DNA of 64,000 nucleotides, taken from contig NZ_JBNJLT010000004.1 of assembly GCF_050113635.1 (NCBI RefSeq), forward strand, positions 1 to 64,000. Reading direction: 5' to 3'. How positions within the stretch are numbered: position 1 is the stretch's first letter; each line of letters begins with the position of its first letter. Of this stretch, positions 27,417 through 35,792 are shown in pieces. The notes under the pieces were generated by a model that worked only from the letters and a program-made list of their open reading frames with translations, ran no database searches and was not told the origin of the DNA. Position numbers and translations under genes: made by a program. This DNA is from Marinimicrobium sp050113635. GTDB lineage: Bacteria > Pseudomonadota > Gammaproteobacteria > Pseudomonadales > Cellvibrionaceae.

Positions 27417-28309
27417 ATTCAGAAAACCTGAACCGGTGTTGTGGTGCGATTATCGTTATGCGAAAACGCGCCAGACTTTTTGGCCAGGAATTCTCGGTGA
27501 GCTGAAAAAAACAAAGGCTGAGGGAAAGAGCTCGATCCAACACCGTCTTCACCAAGGCAAATGTCGAAATCCAAGGCCCTGAAGGCAGGAAGGATCATGT
27601 ACGTACTCCAAAGATTGATTGGTGCTTCGCGCATTCTCACAAGTAAAACGGGCGGTATGGTACCACGACTCCAGTCGGATCGGTTTACCTTTAAATGAAG
27701 TCTTCTATTTGTCCTGTGCCCTCACAACTCGTCCATCTAGATAGAACACATTATTCTTTTGGAATCCCACTCTGTGCACAATTACGCACACCTGTGGATC
27801 ACACTTATCCACAGGTGTGCCTCCTAAGAATCGGCGAACTTACAGCAATTATCCACATTCGTTCACAGGTTTTTCCCATAACTTATTGATTCGCGGTTAA
27901 TAAAATTTATTTTTGGGGATAACCCTGTTAATCAATGGGGGTAAAAGCTGACGATGAATTTGGGGATAAGTCGAACTTCAGAGAATCCTTGGATAAGTCA
28001 CGGTTTCGTCACCAGCTTCCGGTCAGCTTGTCAGCCGGTTGCGCGCGCTTTCTCCCGCACGTTATTACCATTCCAAGCCATTGTTTTTAATACGATTTTT
28101 AGAGTTTTACACAGGAAAAGGCGTCACCATATATAACAACAGCATTAAATACTTATCTATATATACCTCTATTTATATATTCATTACTTATTCTTTGTAT
28201 AACTTCAAAAATAGCGTTGTTTACAAACTGAACAACTTTTGTACAAATGCGTGGTATACCCCTATAATGCGTCCCCTTTTCACCGGCTGAGCGCTCAGAG
28301 GCCATTGAT
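27417..28309. other. oriC: Gene-free origin-like region upstream of mnmG
   Basis: 893 bases with no convincing gene. DnaA boxes: TTATCCACA at 27805-27813 and 27849-27857; TTATCCCCA on the other strand at 27914-27922 and 27961-27969; one near-box at 27793-27801 inside a palindrome; and a weaker TTATCCAAG at about 27989-27997. From about 28070 to 28250 the DNA is very AT-rich (runs such as TATATATACC and TTTATATATTC), like a duplex-unwinding element. In E. coli oriC lies next to mnmG (gidA), as here. This is the stronger origin candidate of the two in the window. The first 350 bases (27417-27780) show nothing distinctive. Confidence 0.75.
27786..27820. repeat. 14-bp inverted repeat built on two DnaA boxes
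   Basis: GCACACCTGTGGAT (27786-27799) and its exact complement (27807-27820) with a 7-base loop. The right arm plus loop contains a perfect TTATCCACA; the left arm contains the one-mismatch TGATCCACA on the other strand. It could position two DnaA molecules head to head. Confidence 0.85.
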
Positions 28310-30205
28310 ATGAACTACCCAGAGCACTTTGACGTCATCGTCATTGGCGGCGGTCATGCGGGCACTGAAGCCTGTTTGGCAGCGGCCCGCATGGGATGTA
28401 AAACCCTGCTGCTGACCCACAATGTCGACACGCTCGGCCAGATGTCCTGCAATCCGGCGATTGGCGGCATCGGCAAAAGCCATCTGGTGAAGGAAATTGA
28501 CGCTCTGGGTGGTGCCATGGCTATGGCGACTGACCGGGCCGGCATCCAGTTTCGGGTATTAAACTCCCGCAAAGGCCCTGCCGTGCGAGCCACCCGGGCT
28601 CAGGCTGACCGTGCACTTTACAAGTCGGCGATTCGGGAAATTCTGGAAAACCAACCCAATCTCAGCATATTCCAGCAGGCCGCGGACGATCTGGTTGTTC
28701 GTGGGGATCGAGTTGAAGGTGTCGTGACCCAGATGGGGCTCACGTTCTTTGCGCCTACCGTGGTTCTGACGACGGGAACCTTTCTAGGCGGTAAAATCCA
28801 TATCGGCTTACAGAGCCATGCGGGCGGCCGGGCCGGAGACCCGCCCGCCCAAGCCCTCGCCACCCGTCTGCGGGAGCTGAATCTAAGGGTTGATCGCCTG
28901 AAAACCGGTACGCCGCCCCGTATTGACGCCAACAGTGTCGATTTCTCTGAACTGCAGGAGCAGTGGGGCGACGAGCCGCGTCCGGTGATGTCCGCCCGCG
29001 GCTCTCGCGACTGGCACCCACAGCAACTGTGTTGCTGGATTACGCACACCAACGAGCGTACCCATGAGGTGATTCGCGGAGGGCTGGACCGCTCTCCCAT
29101 GTATTCCGGCGTGATTGAGGGCATTGGACCGCGCTACTGCCCGTCCATCGAAGACAAAATTCACCGTTTTGCGGACAAGCCTTCCCACCAGGTGTTTATC
29201 GAGCCGGAAGGCCTCGGCACCCGGGAGCTCTACCCGAACGGTATCTCCACCAGCCTGCCTTTTGATGTGCAATTGGAGCTGGTGCGCTCCATCAAAGGCT
29301 TTGAAAACGCCCACATCACTCGCCCGGGCTACGCGATTGAGTACGATTTTTTCAATCCGCAGGACCTGCAATACAGCCTGGAAACAAAGGCCATTGCCGG
29401 GCTTTATTTCGCCGGCCAGATCAACGGCACTACCGGCTACGAAGAAGCCGGGGCTCAAGGTCTGCTGGCCGGGATCAACGCCGCCCGCCGCGTGAAAGCG
29501 CTTGACCCCTGGTGTCCGCGCCGCGACGAGGCGTACATCGGCGTACTGGTCGATGACCTGATTACGATGGGGACCCAGGAGCCCTACCGGATGTTCACCA
29601 GCCGGGCGGAGTATCGACTGCTGCTTCGAGAGGACAATGCCGACCTGCGTTTGACCGAGCAAGCCCGTGACATGGGGCTGATCGATGATGGCCACTGGGC
29701 ACAGTTCAGCGAACAACGCGAGGTGATCGCGCGTGAGCAGCAGCGTTTGAAAGCCACCTGGGTTCAGTCGGGTTCCGCCGAGGCGACAGCGTTGGAGAAC
29801 AAAATCGACGCTCCGCTCAACCGCGAATACAGTTTGTTTGAGCTGCTTAAGCGGCCACAGTTGGGTTATGCCGATGTGGCGGGCCTGAAAGGCGAGCCGG
29901 TTACCGATGAGCGCGTGGCGCAGCAGGTAGAAATCGATGCTAAATATTCCGGTTATATTGACCGGCAGCAGGAAGAAATCAATCGGCTTCGAGCGCACGA
30001 GCAGACTCTGATTCCCGACAATTTTGAGTTTGATCAGGTCGATGGTCTGTCCAACGAGGTGAAACAGAAACTGAGCGCGGCGCGCCCGGATACGCTGGCC
30101 CGTGCCTCGCGTGTGCCCGGCGTGACGCCAGCGGCGGTGTCGCTGTTGCTGATTCACCTTAAAAAACGCGGTTTGCTCAAGCGGGAGGCCAATCGAGCCT
30201 CATGA
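28310..30205 (+). CDS. mnmG: tRNA U34 carboxymethylaminomethyl synthase subunit MnmG
   Basis: 631 residues. FAD/NADH enzyme that works with MnmE on wobble U34 of tRNA. The N-terminal Rossmann FAD site is VIGGGHAGTEACLAAARMG, then NPAIGGIGKSHLVKEIDALGG and the family-typical LKTGTPPRIDANSVDFS. Later GYEEAGAQGLLAGINAA and PYRMFTSRAEYRLLLREDNAD; the C-terminal helical domain ends VTPAAVSLLLIHLKKRGLL. Starts ATG 28310, just right of the origin-like region. Its stop overlaps the rsmG start. Confidence 0.98.
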   Translation: MNYPEHFDVIVIGGGHAGTEACLAAARMGCKTLLLTHNVDTLGQMSCNPAIGGIGKSHLVKEIDALGGAMAMATDRAGIQFRVLNSRKGPAVRATRAQADRALYKSAIREILENQPNLSIFQQAADDLVVRGDRVEGVVTQMGLTFFAPTVVLTTGTFLGGKIHIGLQSHAGGRAGDPPAQALATRLRELNLRVDRLKTGTPPRIDANSVDFSELQEQWGDEPRPVMSARGSRDWHPQQLCCWITHTNERTHEVIRGGLDRSPMYSGVIEGIGPRYCPSIEDKIHRFADKPSHQVFIEPEGLGTRELYPNGISTSLPFDVQLELVRSIKGFENAHITRPGYAIEYDFFNPQDLQYSLETKAIAGLYFAGQINGTTGYEEAGAQGLLAGINAARRVKALDPWCPRRDEAYIGVLVDDLITMGTQEPYRMFTSRAEYRLLLREDNADLRLTEQARDMGLIDDGHWAQFSEQREVIAREQQRLKATWVQSGSAEATALENKIDAPLNREYSLFELLKRPQLGYADVAGLKGEPVTDERVAQQVEIDAKYSGYIDRQQEEINRLRAHEQTLIPDNFEFDQVDGLSNEVKQKLSAARPDTLARASRVPGVTPAAVSLLLIHLKKRGLLKREANRAS

Positions 30206-30840
30206 CCGGTGTTTTGACCGCCCGGCTCGACGCCGGACTCGCTGCGTTGGCGCTCGAGTTGCCCGAGGCCCAAAAAGCGCAGTTGCTCAGCTACCTCACT
30301 GAATTTCATAAGTGGAATCGGGCCTACAACCTGTCAGCCATCCGCGATATCGATGCCATGCTTGATCGCCACCTGCTCGACAGCCTCAGTGTGTTGGCCG
30401 CTGTCCGTCGTCGCCGACCGCAACGCCTGATCGATGTGGGGACCGGCGGAGGGCTACCTGGCATTCCGCTGGCGATTGCCCTGCCCGATTGTGCCGTTAC
30501 GTTGCTGGACAGTAATGGCAAGAAAACCCGTTTTCTGTTTCACGTTAAAACGCATCTTCGGTTAAGTAATGTGACGGTGGAAAACCGTCGGGTGGAGCAG
30601 TATCAGCCCGCGGAGCCGTTCGATATCGTCATCAGTCGTGCCTTTGCCAGTCTCTCGGATATGGTGACTGGGTGTGAGCACTTGCTTACCGGGAGTGGTC
30701 TGTTTATGGCGATGAAAGGGGTTTATCCGCAAGATGAACTGGATGAGGTGGCGGATCGGGTTGAGCTGCTCGACACCCAGCGGTTGCAGGTACCGCGGAA
30801 CGAGGGCGAGCGGCATTTGCTGGAACTTGGGTTGCGGTAG
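30202..30840 (+). CDS. rsmG: 16S rRNA (guanine-527-N7)-methyltransferase RsmG
   Basis: 212 residues. SAM-dependent methyltransferase acting on G527 of 16S rRNA. N-terminal LTEFHKWNRAYNLSAIRD, the SAM site LIDVGTGGGLPGIPLAIALPD, then DSNGKKTRFLFHV and SRAFASLSDMV. ATG overlaps the mnmG stop by four bases, indicating translational coupling. Followed by a long inverted repeat. Confidence 0.97.
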   Translation: MTGVLTARLDAGLAALALELPEAQKAQLLSYLTEFHKWNRAYNLSAIRDIDAMLDRHLLDSLSVLAAVRRRRPQRLIDVGTGGGLPGIPLAIALPDCAVTLLDSNGKKTRFLFHVKTHLRLSNVTVENRRVEQYQPAEPFDIVISRAFASLSDMVTGCEHLLTGSGLFMAMKGVYPQDELDEVADRVELLDTQRLQVPRNEGERHLLELGLR

Positions 30841-30850
30841 GTGGCACTGA

Positions 30851-30963
30851 GGTGCAGAGAGTGGGTCGGCCCGCCCGGGACCGTGGAGCGGGGGACCCGC
30901 GATGCGAGCCCCCATGGATGGGTTCACGGCGTGTCCCGGGCGGGCCGACCCACTCTCTGCACC
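30851..30963. repeat. Long palindromic intergenic element (30-bp perfect arms)
   Basis: Left arm 30851-30880 is the exact reverse complement of 30934-30963, a perfect 30-bp inverted repeat. The 53-base centre continues the pairing (CCGTG 30881-30885 with CACGG) and holds two smaller hairpins (GCGGG-GGA-CCCGC and a CCC/GGG stem around CCCATGGATGGG). The predicted transcript is a branched, very GC-rich structure. There is no T-tract, so it is not a plain terminator. It looks like a mobile or REP-like intergenic repeat. No second copy was seen in the window. Confidence 0.9.
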
Positions 30964-31075
30964 GGTCAACCTACGTTAGCTCCCTACAAGAATGCCCACT
31001 CTGCACTTGTCCCCAACCGCCGCTTGCCACACAATACCCAGCTTTGATTCTCTTTGATGGCCATAGGATAACGAC

Positions 31076-31876
31076 TTGACTCGGATCTACGCGGTAGCCA
31101 ACCAGAAAGGCGGGGTCGGCAAAACCACCACCTGCGTCAATCTGGCCGCCTCTCTGGTGGCCACCAAAAAGCGCGTTCTGCTGGTGGATCTTGACCCCCA
31201 AGGCAACGCCACCATGGGCAGCGGTGTGGACAAAAGCGATCTGGAGCTGACGGTCTACGACCTGCTAACCCGCCGAGCGGACGCCCGCGATTGCCTGCAG
31301 CCCTCAGAGGCTGGAGGCTTCCAGCTGCTTCCCGCCAATGGTGATCTCACTGCGGCCGAAGTCGAAATGCTGGCTCTCGATGGTAAGGAACGTCTGTTGT
31401 GGAATGGTTTGCAATCTCTCAAAGACGATTTTGACTACATCATCATCGATTGCCCGCCCTCGCTTAATATGCTCACCGTCAACGCCTTGACCGCGTGTGA
31501 TGGCGTGATTATCCCCATGCAGTGTGAGTACTACGCACTCGAAGGGCTGTCGGCGTTGATGAACACGATTGGTCGGATTCAGGAGTTGCTCAACCCCAAC
31601 CTGAAAATCGAAGGTCTCCTGCGCACCATGTACGACCCGCGCAACAGTCTGACCAACGATGTCTCCGCCCAGCTCTCCCAGCATTTTGGGGATCGGCTTT
31701 ACCGAACCTGTATTCCGCGCAACGTGCGTTTGGCGGAAGCGCCCAGTTACGGTCAACCGGTGCTGAGCTATGACCGCCAATCCAAGGGCGCGATTGCGTA
31801 CCTGGCGCTGGCGGGTGAAATGATTCGCCGCAATGAAAACGAACACAAGGCGTCGGCCCCCGCGGCCAGCGCCTGA
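31076..31876 (+). CDS. parA: Chromosome partitioning ATPase ParA (Soj)
   Basis: 266 residues. Walker-type ATPase that, with ParB and parS, moves newly copied origins. Deviant Walker A KGGVGKTTTCVNLAASL at residues 11-27, VDLDPQGNATMGSG, then IIDCPPSLNMLTVNAL. It lacks an N-terminal DNA-binding extension, as expected for a chromosomal ParA. Starts with TTG at 31076, which gives the canonical MTRIYAVANQKGG. 44 bases before parB. Confidence 0.96.
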   Translation: MTRIYAVANQKGGVGKTTTCVNLAASLVATKKRVLLVDLDPQGNATMGSGVDKSDLELTVYDLLTRRADARDCLQPSEAGGFQLLPANGDLTAAEVEMLALDGKERLLWNGLQSLKDDFDYIIIDCPPSLNMLTVNALTACDGVIIPMQCEYYALEGLSALMNTIGRIQELLNPNLKIEGLLRTMYDPRNSLTNDVSAQLSQHFGDRLYRTCIPRNVRLAEAPSYGQPVLSYDRQSKGAIAYLALAGEMIRRNENEHKASAPAASA

Positions 31877-31919
31877 CAGGCACCACCACTGATATTGACG
31901 ACGTTCACAGGGCACGCTA

Positions 31920-32822
31920 ATGGCGGGAAAACGCAAAGGTTTGGGTAAGGGACTGGATGCATTGTTGGGCGCGGGAGTAACGCCCGGTACTTCGGACACC
32001 CCGACTCCCGATACCCCGGAAGCGGTCGAGCAAGCGCTGGCCGATGGCCGGCTGGCGCAGCTGCCTGTGGAAATGATCCAGCGCGGCCGCTATCAACCTC
32101 GGCGCGATATGCATCCCGAGGCCCTGGAAGAGCTGGCCGATTCCATCAAAGCCCAGGGTGTCATGCAGCCCATCGTGGTTCGTCTGGTGGGGCCGGAGAA
32201 ATACGAAATTATTGCTGGCGAGCGTCGCTGGCGGGCTACCCAGCTGGCGGGGCTGGACAAGATTCCGGCGGTTATCCGGGATGTCCCGGACGAAGCCGCT
32301 ATCGCCATGGCGCTGATCGAAAATATACAGCGTGAGGATCTCAACCCTATCGAAGAGGCGATGGCGCTCAAACGCTTGCAGGATGAGTTCGAACTCACCC
32401 AGAACGAGGTGGCCCAGGCTGTAGGCAAATCCCGAACTACAGTGACCAATCTGCTGCGGTTAATTGCGCTGAGCGACGAGGTTAAAACCCTTCTGGAGCG
32501 CGGCGACCTCGAAATGGGTCATGCCCGGGCGTTGCTGACCCTGGAGCCCGAGGAGCAACGCAGTGTGGCTCGCCAGGTGGTGGGCAAAGGGCTCTCGGTG
32601 CGCCAGACCGAGACGCTGGTGCGCAGTCTGCAAGAGCAACAGCATAAAAACACCGTCAGACCAGCGGCACCGTCGGCGGATATTCGCCGACTGGAGGAGC
32701 AACTGTCCGAAACGCTGGGGGCGGGTGTGGCGATTCAGCACACCGCTAAAGGCAAGGGCAAACTGGTCATTAATTACAATAATCTGGACGAGCTGGACGG
32801 CATTCTCGCCCATATCAAGTAG
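31920..32822 (+). CDS. parB: Chromosome partitioning protein ParB (Spo0J)
   Basis: 300 residues. CTP-dependent parS-binding clamp. Starts KRKGLGKGLDALLGAG (ParA-stimulating tail). The CTPase region includes PRRDMHPEALEELADSIKAQGVMQPIVVR and the GERRWRATQLAG motif. The helix-turn-helix spans FELTQNEVAQAVGKSRTTVTNLLRLI. The C-terminal dimer domain ends GKLVINYNNLDELDGILAHI. It should bind the two parS sites in recF about 18 kb away. Confidence 0.97.
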   Translation: MAGKRKGLGKGLDALLGAGVTPGTSDTPTPDTPEAVEQALADGRLAQLPVEMIQRGRYQPRRDMHPEALEELADSIKAQGVMQPIVVRLVGPEKYEIIAGERRWRATQLAGLDKIPAVIRDVPDEAAIAMALIENIQREDLNPIEEAMALKRLQDEFELTQNEVAQAVGKSRTTVTNLLRLIALSDEVKTLLERGDLEMGHARALLTLEPEEQRSVARQVVGKGLSVRQTETLVRSLQEQQHKNTVRPAAPSADIRRLEEQLSETLGAGVAIQHTAKGKGKLVINYNNLDELDGILAHIK

Positions 32823-32852
32823 GTTTTGCGTCGTCTGACGTAGAGCATAATG

Positions 32853-32868
32853 GTCCGAATTATCGGAC
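32853..32868. promoter_or_regulatory. Inverted repeat GTCCGA-ATTA-TCGGAC upstream of the atp promoter
   Basis: Perfect 6-bp arms with a 4-base centre, 31 bases after parB and about 31 bases before the atp -35 hexamer. It could be a weak parB terminator (no T-tract follows) or an operator for the atp operon. Confidence 0.35.
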
Positions 32869-32899
32869 AATTCCGGTCAGGATTTCGTGCCGACGTCGG

Positions 32900-32928
32900 T
32901 TGAAGCCAGGGGGGTTTATCCCTATAAT
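32900..32928 (+). promoter_or_regulatory. Sigma-70 promoter of the atp operon
   Basis: TTGAAG (32900-32905), a 17-base spacer, TATAAT (32923-32928). The perfect -10 and ideal spacing make it the best promoter seen in the window. Transcription should start near 32935, which also constrains the atpI start. Confidence 0.8.
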
Positions 32929-32986
32929 GCTGCGGCCCGAGCGGTATGTCGCTCGGACGGGACTCACTGGCCGATTTGACGAGCTT

Positions 32987-33406
32987 TTGATAAACGCTAC
33001 GCCGCCATCACGACAGCGCCGCACTATAACGATCGCCCGGCCACCGGTTCTATCGCGCTTGTTGCTGTTCTGGTCGCTGCTGGTTCTAGTGGCGTTTTCG
33101 GTGTGGATGTTTGATACCCGGCTGGGCCTGTCCCTGCTCTGGGGTATCGCCGTGAGCGCACTACCAGGTGCCTGTTTTGCCTGGTACAGCTTTCGGCGGC
33201 ATGGAGGCGCGCGTCAGTCGGGTGCTGTGGTTCGCGCCATTTATCGGGCGGAAACCCTGAAGTTTTTTCTCACGGCGGTAGTATTTGCCGCCGTGTTTAG
33301 CCGGGTGAGCGATATTCACCTGGTGGTGTTTTTCATCGCATTTATCGGGACACACATAGGGTCCAGTTTAGTGTCGGCGCGCGTAATCGCACGATTCAGG
33401 CACTGA
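32987..33406 (+). CDS. atpI: ATP synthase subunit I (AtpI)
   Basis: 139 residues from a proposed TTG start at 32987. Earlier in-frame ATGs (32900s) overlap the operon promoter's -35/-10 and would lie upstream of the transcript start. Four hydrophobic segments: RLLLFWSLLVLVAFSVWMF, LSLLWGIAVSALPGACFAWY, LKFFLTAVVFAAVF and HLVVFFIAFIGTHIGSSLVSA. First gene of the operon; a non-essential factor thought to aid c-ring assembly. Identity is supported mainly by position and membrane topology, and the start is uncertain. Confidence 0.8.
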   Translation: MINATPPSRQRRTITIARPPVLSRLLLFWSLLVLVAFSVWMFDTRLGLSLLWGIAVSALPGACFAWYSFRRHGGARQSGAVVRAIYRAETLKFFLTAVVFAAVFSRVSDIHLVVFFIAFIGTHIGSSLVSARVIARFRH

Positions 33407-33433
33407 GCAGGGTCAAACAGAGAGACTATTTGG

Positions 33434-34366
33434 ATGGCAGCGGAAGAGTACACTCCCACAACCACAGAGTATATTCAGCACCACTTGACCAACTGGACCT
33501 ACGGCAAATTGCCGGCCGGCTCCTATTGCGACGGTAATCAGGTTCAGGAAAGCACGGGCTGGACCGTGGCCTACTGCCCCGAAGCCATGAGCGCCATGGG
33601 CTTCAATGCCATCCACCTCGATTCCATGGCCTGGTCCATTGGCCTCGGCCTGCTGTTTGTGATGGTGTTCCGCTGGGCCGCCAAAAAAGCCCACGCTGGC
33701 GTTCCCACCGGATTGCTCAACTTTGTTGAAATCATCGTCGAGTTTATCGACAAAACCGTTAAAGACGGTTTTCAGCATAAAAATGCCATGATCGCCCCCC
33801 TCGCCCTGACCATTTTTGTCTGGGTATTTTTGATGAACCTCATGGACCTGGTGCCAGTAGACTGGATTCCCTCTCTGGCCATGTGGATTGCCGGTGACTC
33901 ACACTTCTATTTCAAGATCGTGCCGACTACCGATCCCAACATCACCTTGTCCATGGGCTTTACCGTATTTTTGTTGATGATCGGCTTCAGCATCGCCAAA
34001 AAGGGTTTTATGGGGTTTGTCAAAGAGTTGACCCTGCACCCTTTCCACACCAATAACCTGTTTGTGAATATTCTGCTGATTCCGATCAACTTTGCGCTGG
34101 AGACGATTGCCCTGATCGCCAAGCCGATTTCTCTGGGCCTGCGACTGTTCGGGAACCTCTACGCCGGGGAAATGATTTTCATCCTGATTGCCACTATGTA
34201 CTCCGCGGGGCTGCTCATCGGCATCTTCGGTGGGTTCCTGCAGTGGGGTTGGGCCGTTTTCCACATTCTGGTGATTACGCTGCAGGCGTTCGTGTTCATG
34301 GTGCTGACCATCGTGTACATGGCCATGGCGCACCACGTGGACGAAGAAGACCAGTTTATACATTGA
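33434..34366 (+). CDS. atpB: ATP synthase subunit a (AtpB)
   Basis: 310 residues, inner-membrane proton channel subunit. Core motif ISLGLRLFGNLYAGEMIFILIA carries the essential arginine facing the c-ring; the C-terminal helix reads GWAVFHILVITLQAFVFMVLTIVYMAMAHHVDEED. An N-terminal extension of about 60 residues (EEYTPTTTEYIQHHLTNW) is typical of gammaproteobacteria. 27 bases after atpI. Confidence 0.97.
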   Translation: MAAEEYTPTTTEYIQHHLTNWTYGKLPAGSYCDGNQVQESTGWTVAYCPEAMSAMGFNAIHLDSMAWSIGLGLLFVMVFRWAAKKAHAGVPTGLLNFVEIIVEFIDKTVKDGFQHKNAMIAPLALTIFVWVFLMNLMDLVPVDWIPSLAMWIAGDSHFYFKIVPTTDPNITLSMGFTVFLLMIGFSIAKKGFMGFVKELTLHPFHTNNLFVNILLIPINFALETIALIAKPISLGLRLFGNLYAGEMIFILIATMYSAGLLIGIFGGFLQWGWAVFHILVITLQAFVFMVLTIVYMAMAHHVDEEDQFIH

Positions 34367-34417
34367 TTTTTAAACACTCACTTTGACTTTTATCTTTAAA
34401 AACTGAGGAGAACTATC

Positions 34418-34654
34418 ATGGGTTTAGCGTTGATTGCTGTTGCACTGCTGATTGGTCTGGGCGCACTGGGTACTGCCATTGGCTTCGCCCTGTTGGGTGG
34501 CAAATTGCTGGAAGGTTCTGCCCGTCAGCCCGAACTGGCGCCGATGCTACAAGGCAAAATGTTCCTGATCGCCGGTCTGCTTGACGCCGTTCCGATGATC
34601 GGTGTTGGTATCGCCATGTACATCCTGTTCGTAACTGTACCAGGCCTGGCGTAA
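34418..34654 (+). CDS. atpE: ATP synthase subunit c (AtpE)
   Basis: 78 residues, two-helix hairpin of the membrane rotor. Polar loop GSARQPE and the ion-carrying Asp56 in GLLDAVPMIGVG; the residues around it look proton- rather than sodium-type. Preceded by a strong GAGGAGA ribosome site, fitting the many copies of c needed per complex. Confidence 0.97.
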   Translation: MGLALIAVALLIGLGALGTAIGFALLGGKLLEGSARQPELAPMLQGKMFLIAGLLDAVPMIGVGIAMYILFVTVPGLA

Positions 34655-34756
34655 GACCTCGATACACCAGAAACTCCGATCTGTGCCCGCCAACGGTTAT
34701 GCCGGTCGGTGGGTGCAGTTGACACCTAAAGCGTTACTGGAACAGAGGTTATCGGC

Positions 34757-35227
34757 GTGAACATTAATTTGACCCTCATCGGACAGTCCATCGCGTTTAT
34801 TTTCTTCGTGCTGTTTTGCATGAAATACGTGTGGCCGTTCATTACCGACGCAATGGCCGAGCGCCAGAAGCGCATTGCTGACGGCCTTGCCGCCGCCGAT
34901 CGCGCCGACAAGGATCTTGAGCTGGCTCGCGAAAAAGCGGCCAAGACCCTGGGCGAAGCCAAGAAAGAAGCGGCCGGTATCGTAGAGTCCGCCAACAAGC
35001 GCGCCGCCAAAATTGTCGAAGAAGCCAAAGATCAGGCTCGAGTGGAAGCTGAACGCATTCGCTCTGCCGCCGAGGCTGAAGTGGAACAGGAAGTGAATCG
35101 TGCCAAAGAGAAGCTGCGTGCCCAAGTGGCGCAACTCGCTTTGGCCGGTGCGCAGAAAGTGCTGGAAGCGGAAATTGACGCAACCAAGCACCAATCCATG
35201 GTCGACAAACTGGCTGCCAATCTTTAA
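34757..35227 (+). CDS. atpF: ATP synthase subunit b (AtpF)
   Basis: 156 residues. One N-terminal membrane helix (INLTLIGQSIAFIFFVLFCMKYVW) followed by a long charged Ala/Glu/Lys-rich coiled coil (about 30-140), the peripheral stalk. Starts with GTG at 34757. The 102-base gap after atpE shows no clear terminator. Confidence 0.97.
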   Translation: MNINLTLIGQSIAFIFFVLFCMKYVWPFITDAMAERQKRIADGLAAADRADKDLELAREKAAKTLGEAKKEAAGIVESANKRAAKIVEEAKDQARVEAERIRSAAEAEVEQEVNRAKEKLRAQVAQLALAGAQKVLEAEIDATKHQSMVDKLAANL

Positions 35228-35239
35228 GTGAGGTGAACC

Positions 35240-35776
35240 GTGGCTGAACTGACTACCCTCGCCCGTCCTTACGCCAAAGCTGCGTTTCAATACGCACTGG
35301 AGGCGGAAGCACTCGGCGAATGGGCCAAGCAACTGGCCACTCTAGCCGGCGCCAGCCAGTACGGTGCTATGGCAGAGCTGATCGCAACACCTTCCCTGTC
35401 GGCCTCTGAACAGGCCGACGCATTGATTGATGCTTGTGGCGATGAACTGAGTGAGCCGGTACGCAAGTACGTTCAGTTACTGGCTCAAAACAAACGTTTG
35501 GTCCTGCTGCCGCAAATCGCCGAGCTCTTTGAAGCGTTTAAACACGCGCACGAGCACGCGGTGGACGTTGAACTGACAACCGCTTTCGAGCTGACCGATG
35601 CCGACCAGGAAACACTGGCCAAGGCGCTCGAACAGAAGCTCAAGCGGAAGATCAACGTGCGCGCGCAGATTGACCAGAAGCTCATGGCGGGCGTGGTAGT
35701 AAAAGCCGGTGACTTAGTCATCGACGGCTCCATGCGCGGCCGGCTGGAAAAACTCGCCAGAGCAATCAATTCGTAG
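35240..35776 (+). CDS. atpH: ATP synthase subunit delta (AtpH)
   Basis: 178 residues. Stalk subunit linking b to the alpha3beta3 head. Starts LTTLARPYAKAAFQYALE and ends KAGDLVIDGSMRGRLEKLARAI, both family signatures. GTG start at 35240, with GAGGTG just upstream. Confidence 0.97.
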   Translation: MAELTTLARPYAKAAFQYALEAEALGEWAKQLATLAGASQYGAMAELIATPSLSASEQADALIDACGDELSEPVRKYVQLLAQNKRLVLLPQIAELFEAFKHAHEHAVDVELTTAFELTDADQETLAKALEQKLKRKINVRAQIDQKLMAGVVVKAGDLVIDGSMRGRLEKLARAINS

Positions 35777-35792
35777 GATTGAGGAATAAAGC

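Noticed and set aside
28883..30157. 424-codon open frame antisense to mnmG
   Set aside because: Shadow of mnmG, whose conserved motifs fill the other strand.
30537..30552. parS-like TGTTTCACGTTAAAAC in rsmG
   Set aside because: The right half does not match the palindrome (several mismatches), so it is not counted as a ParB site.
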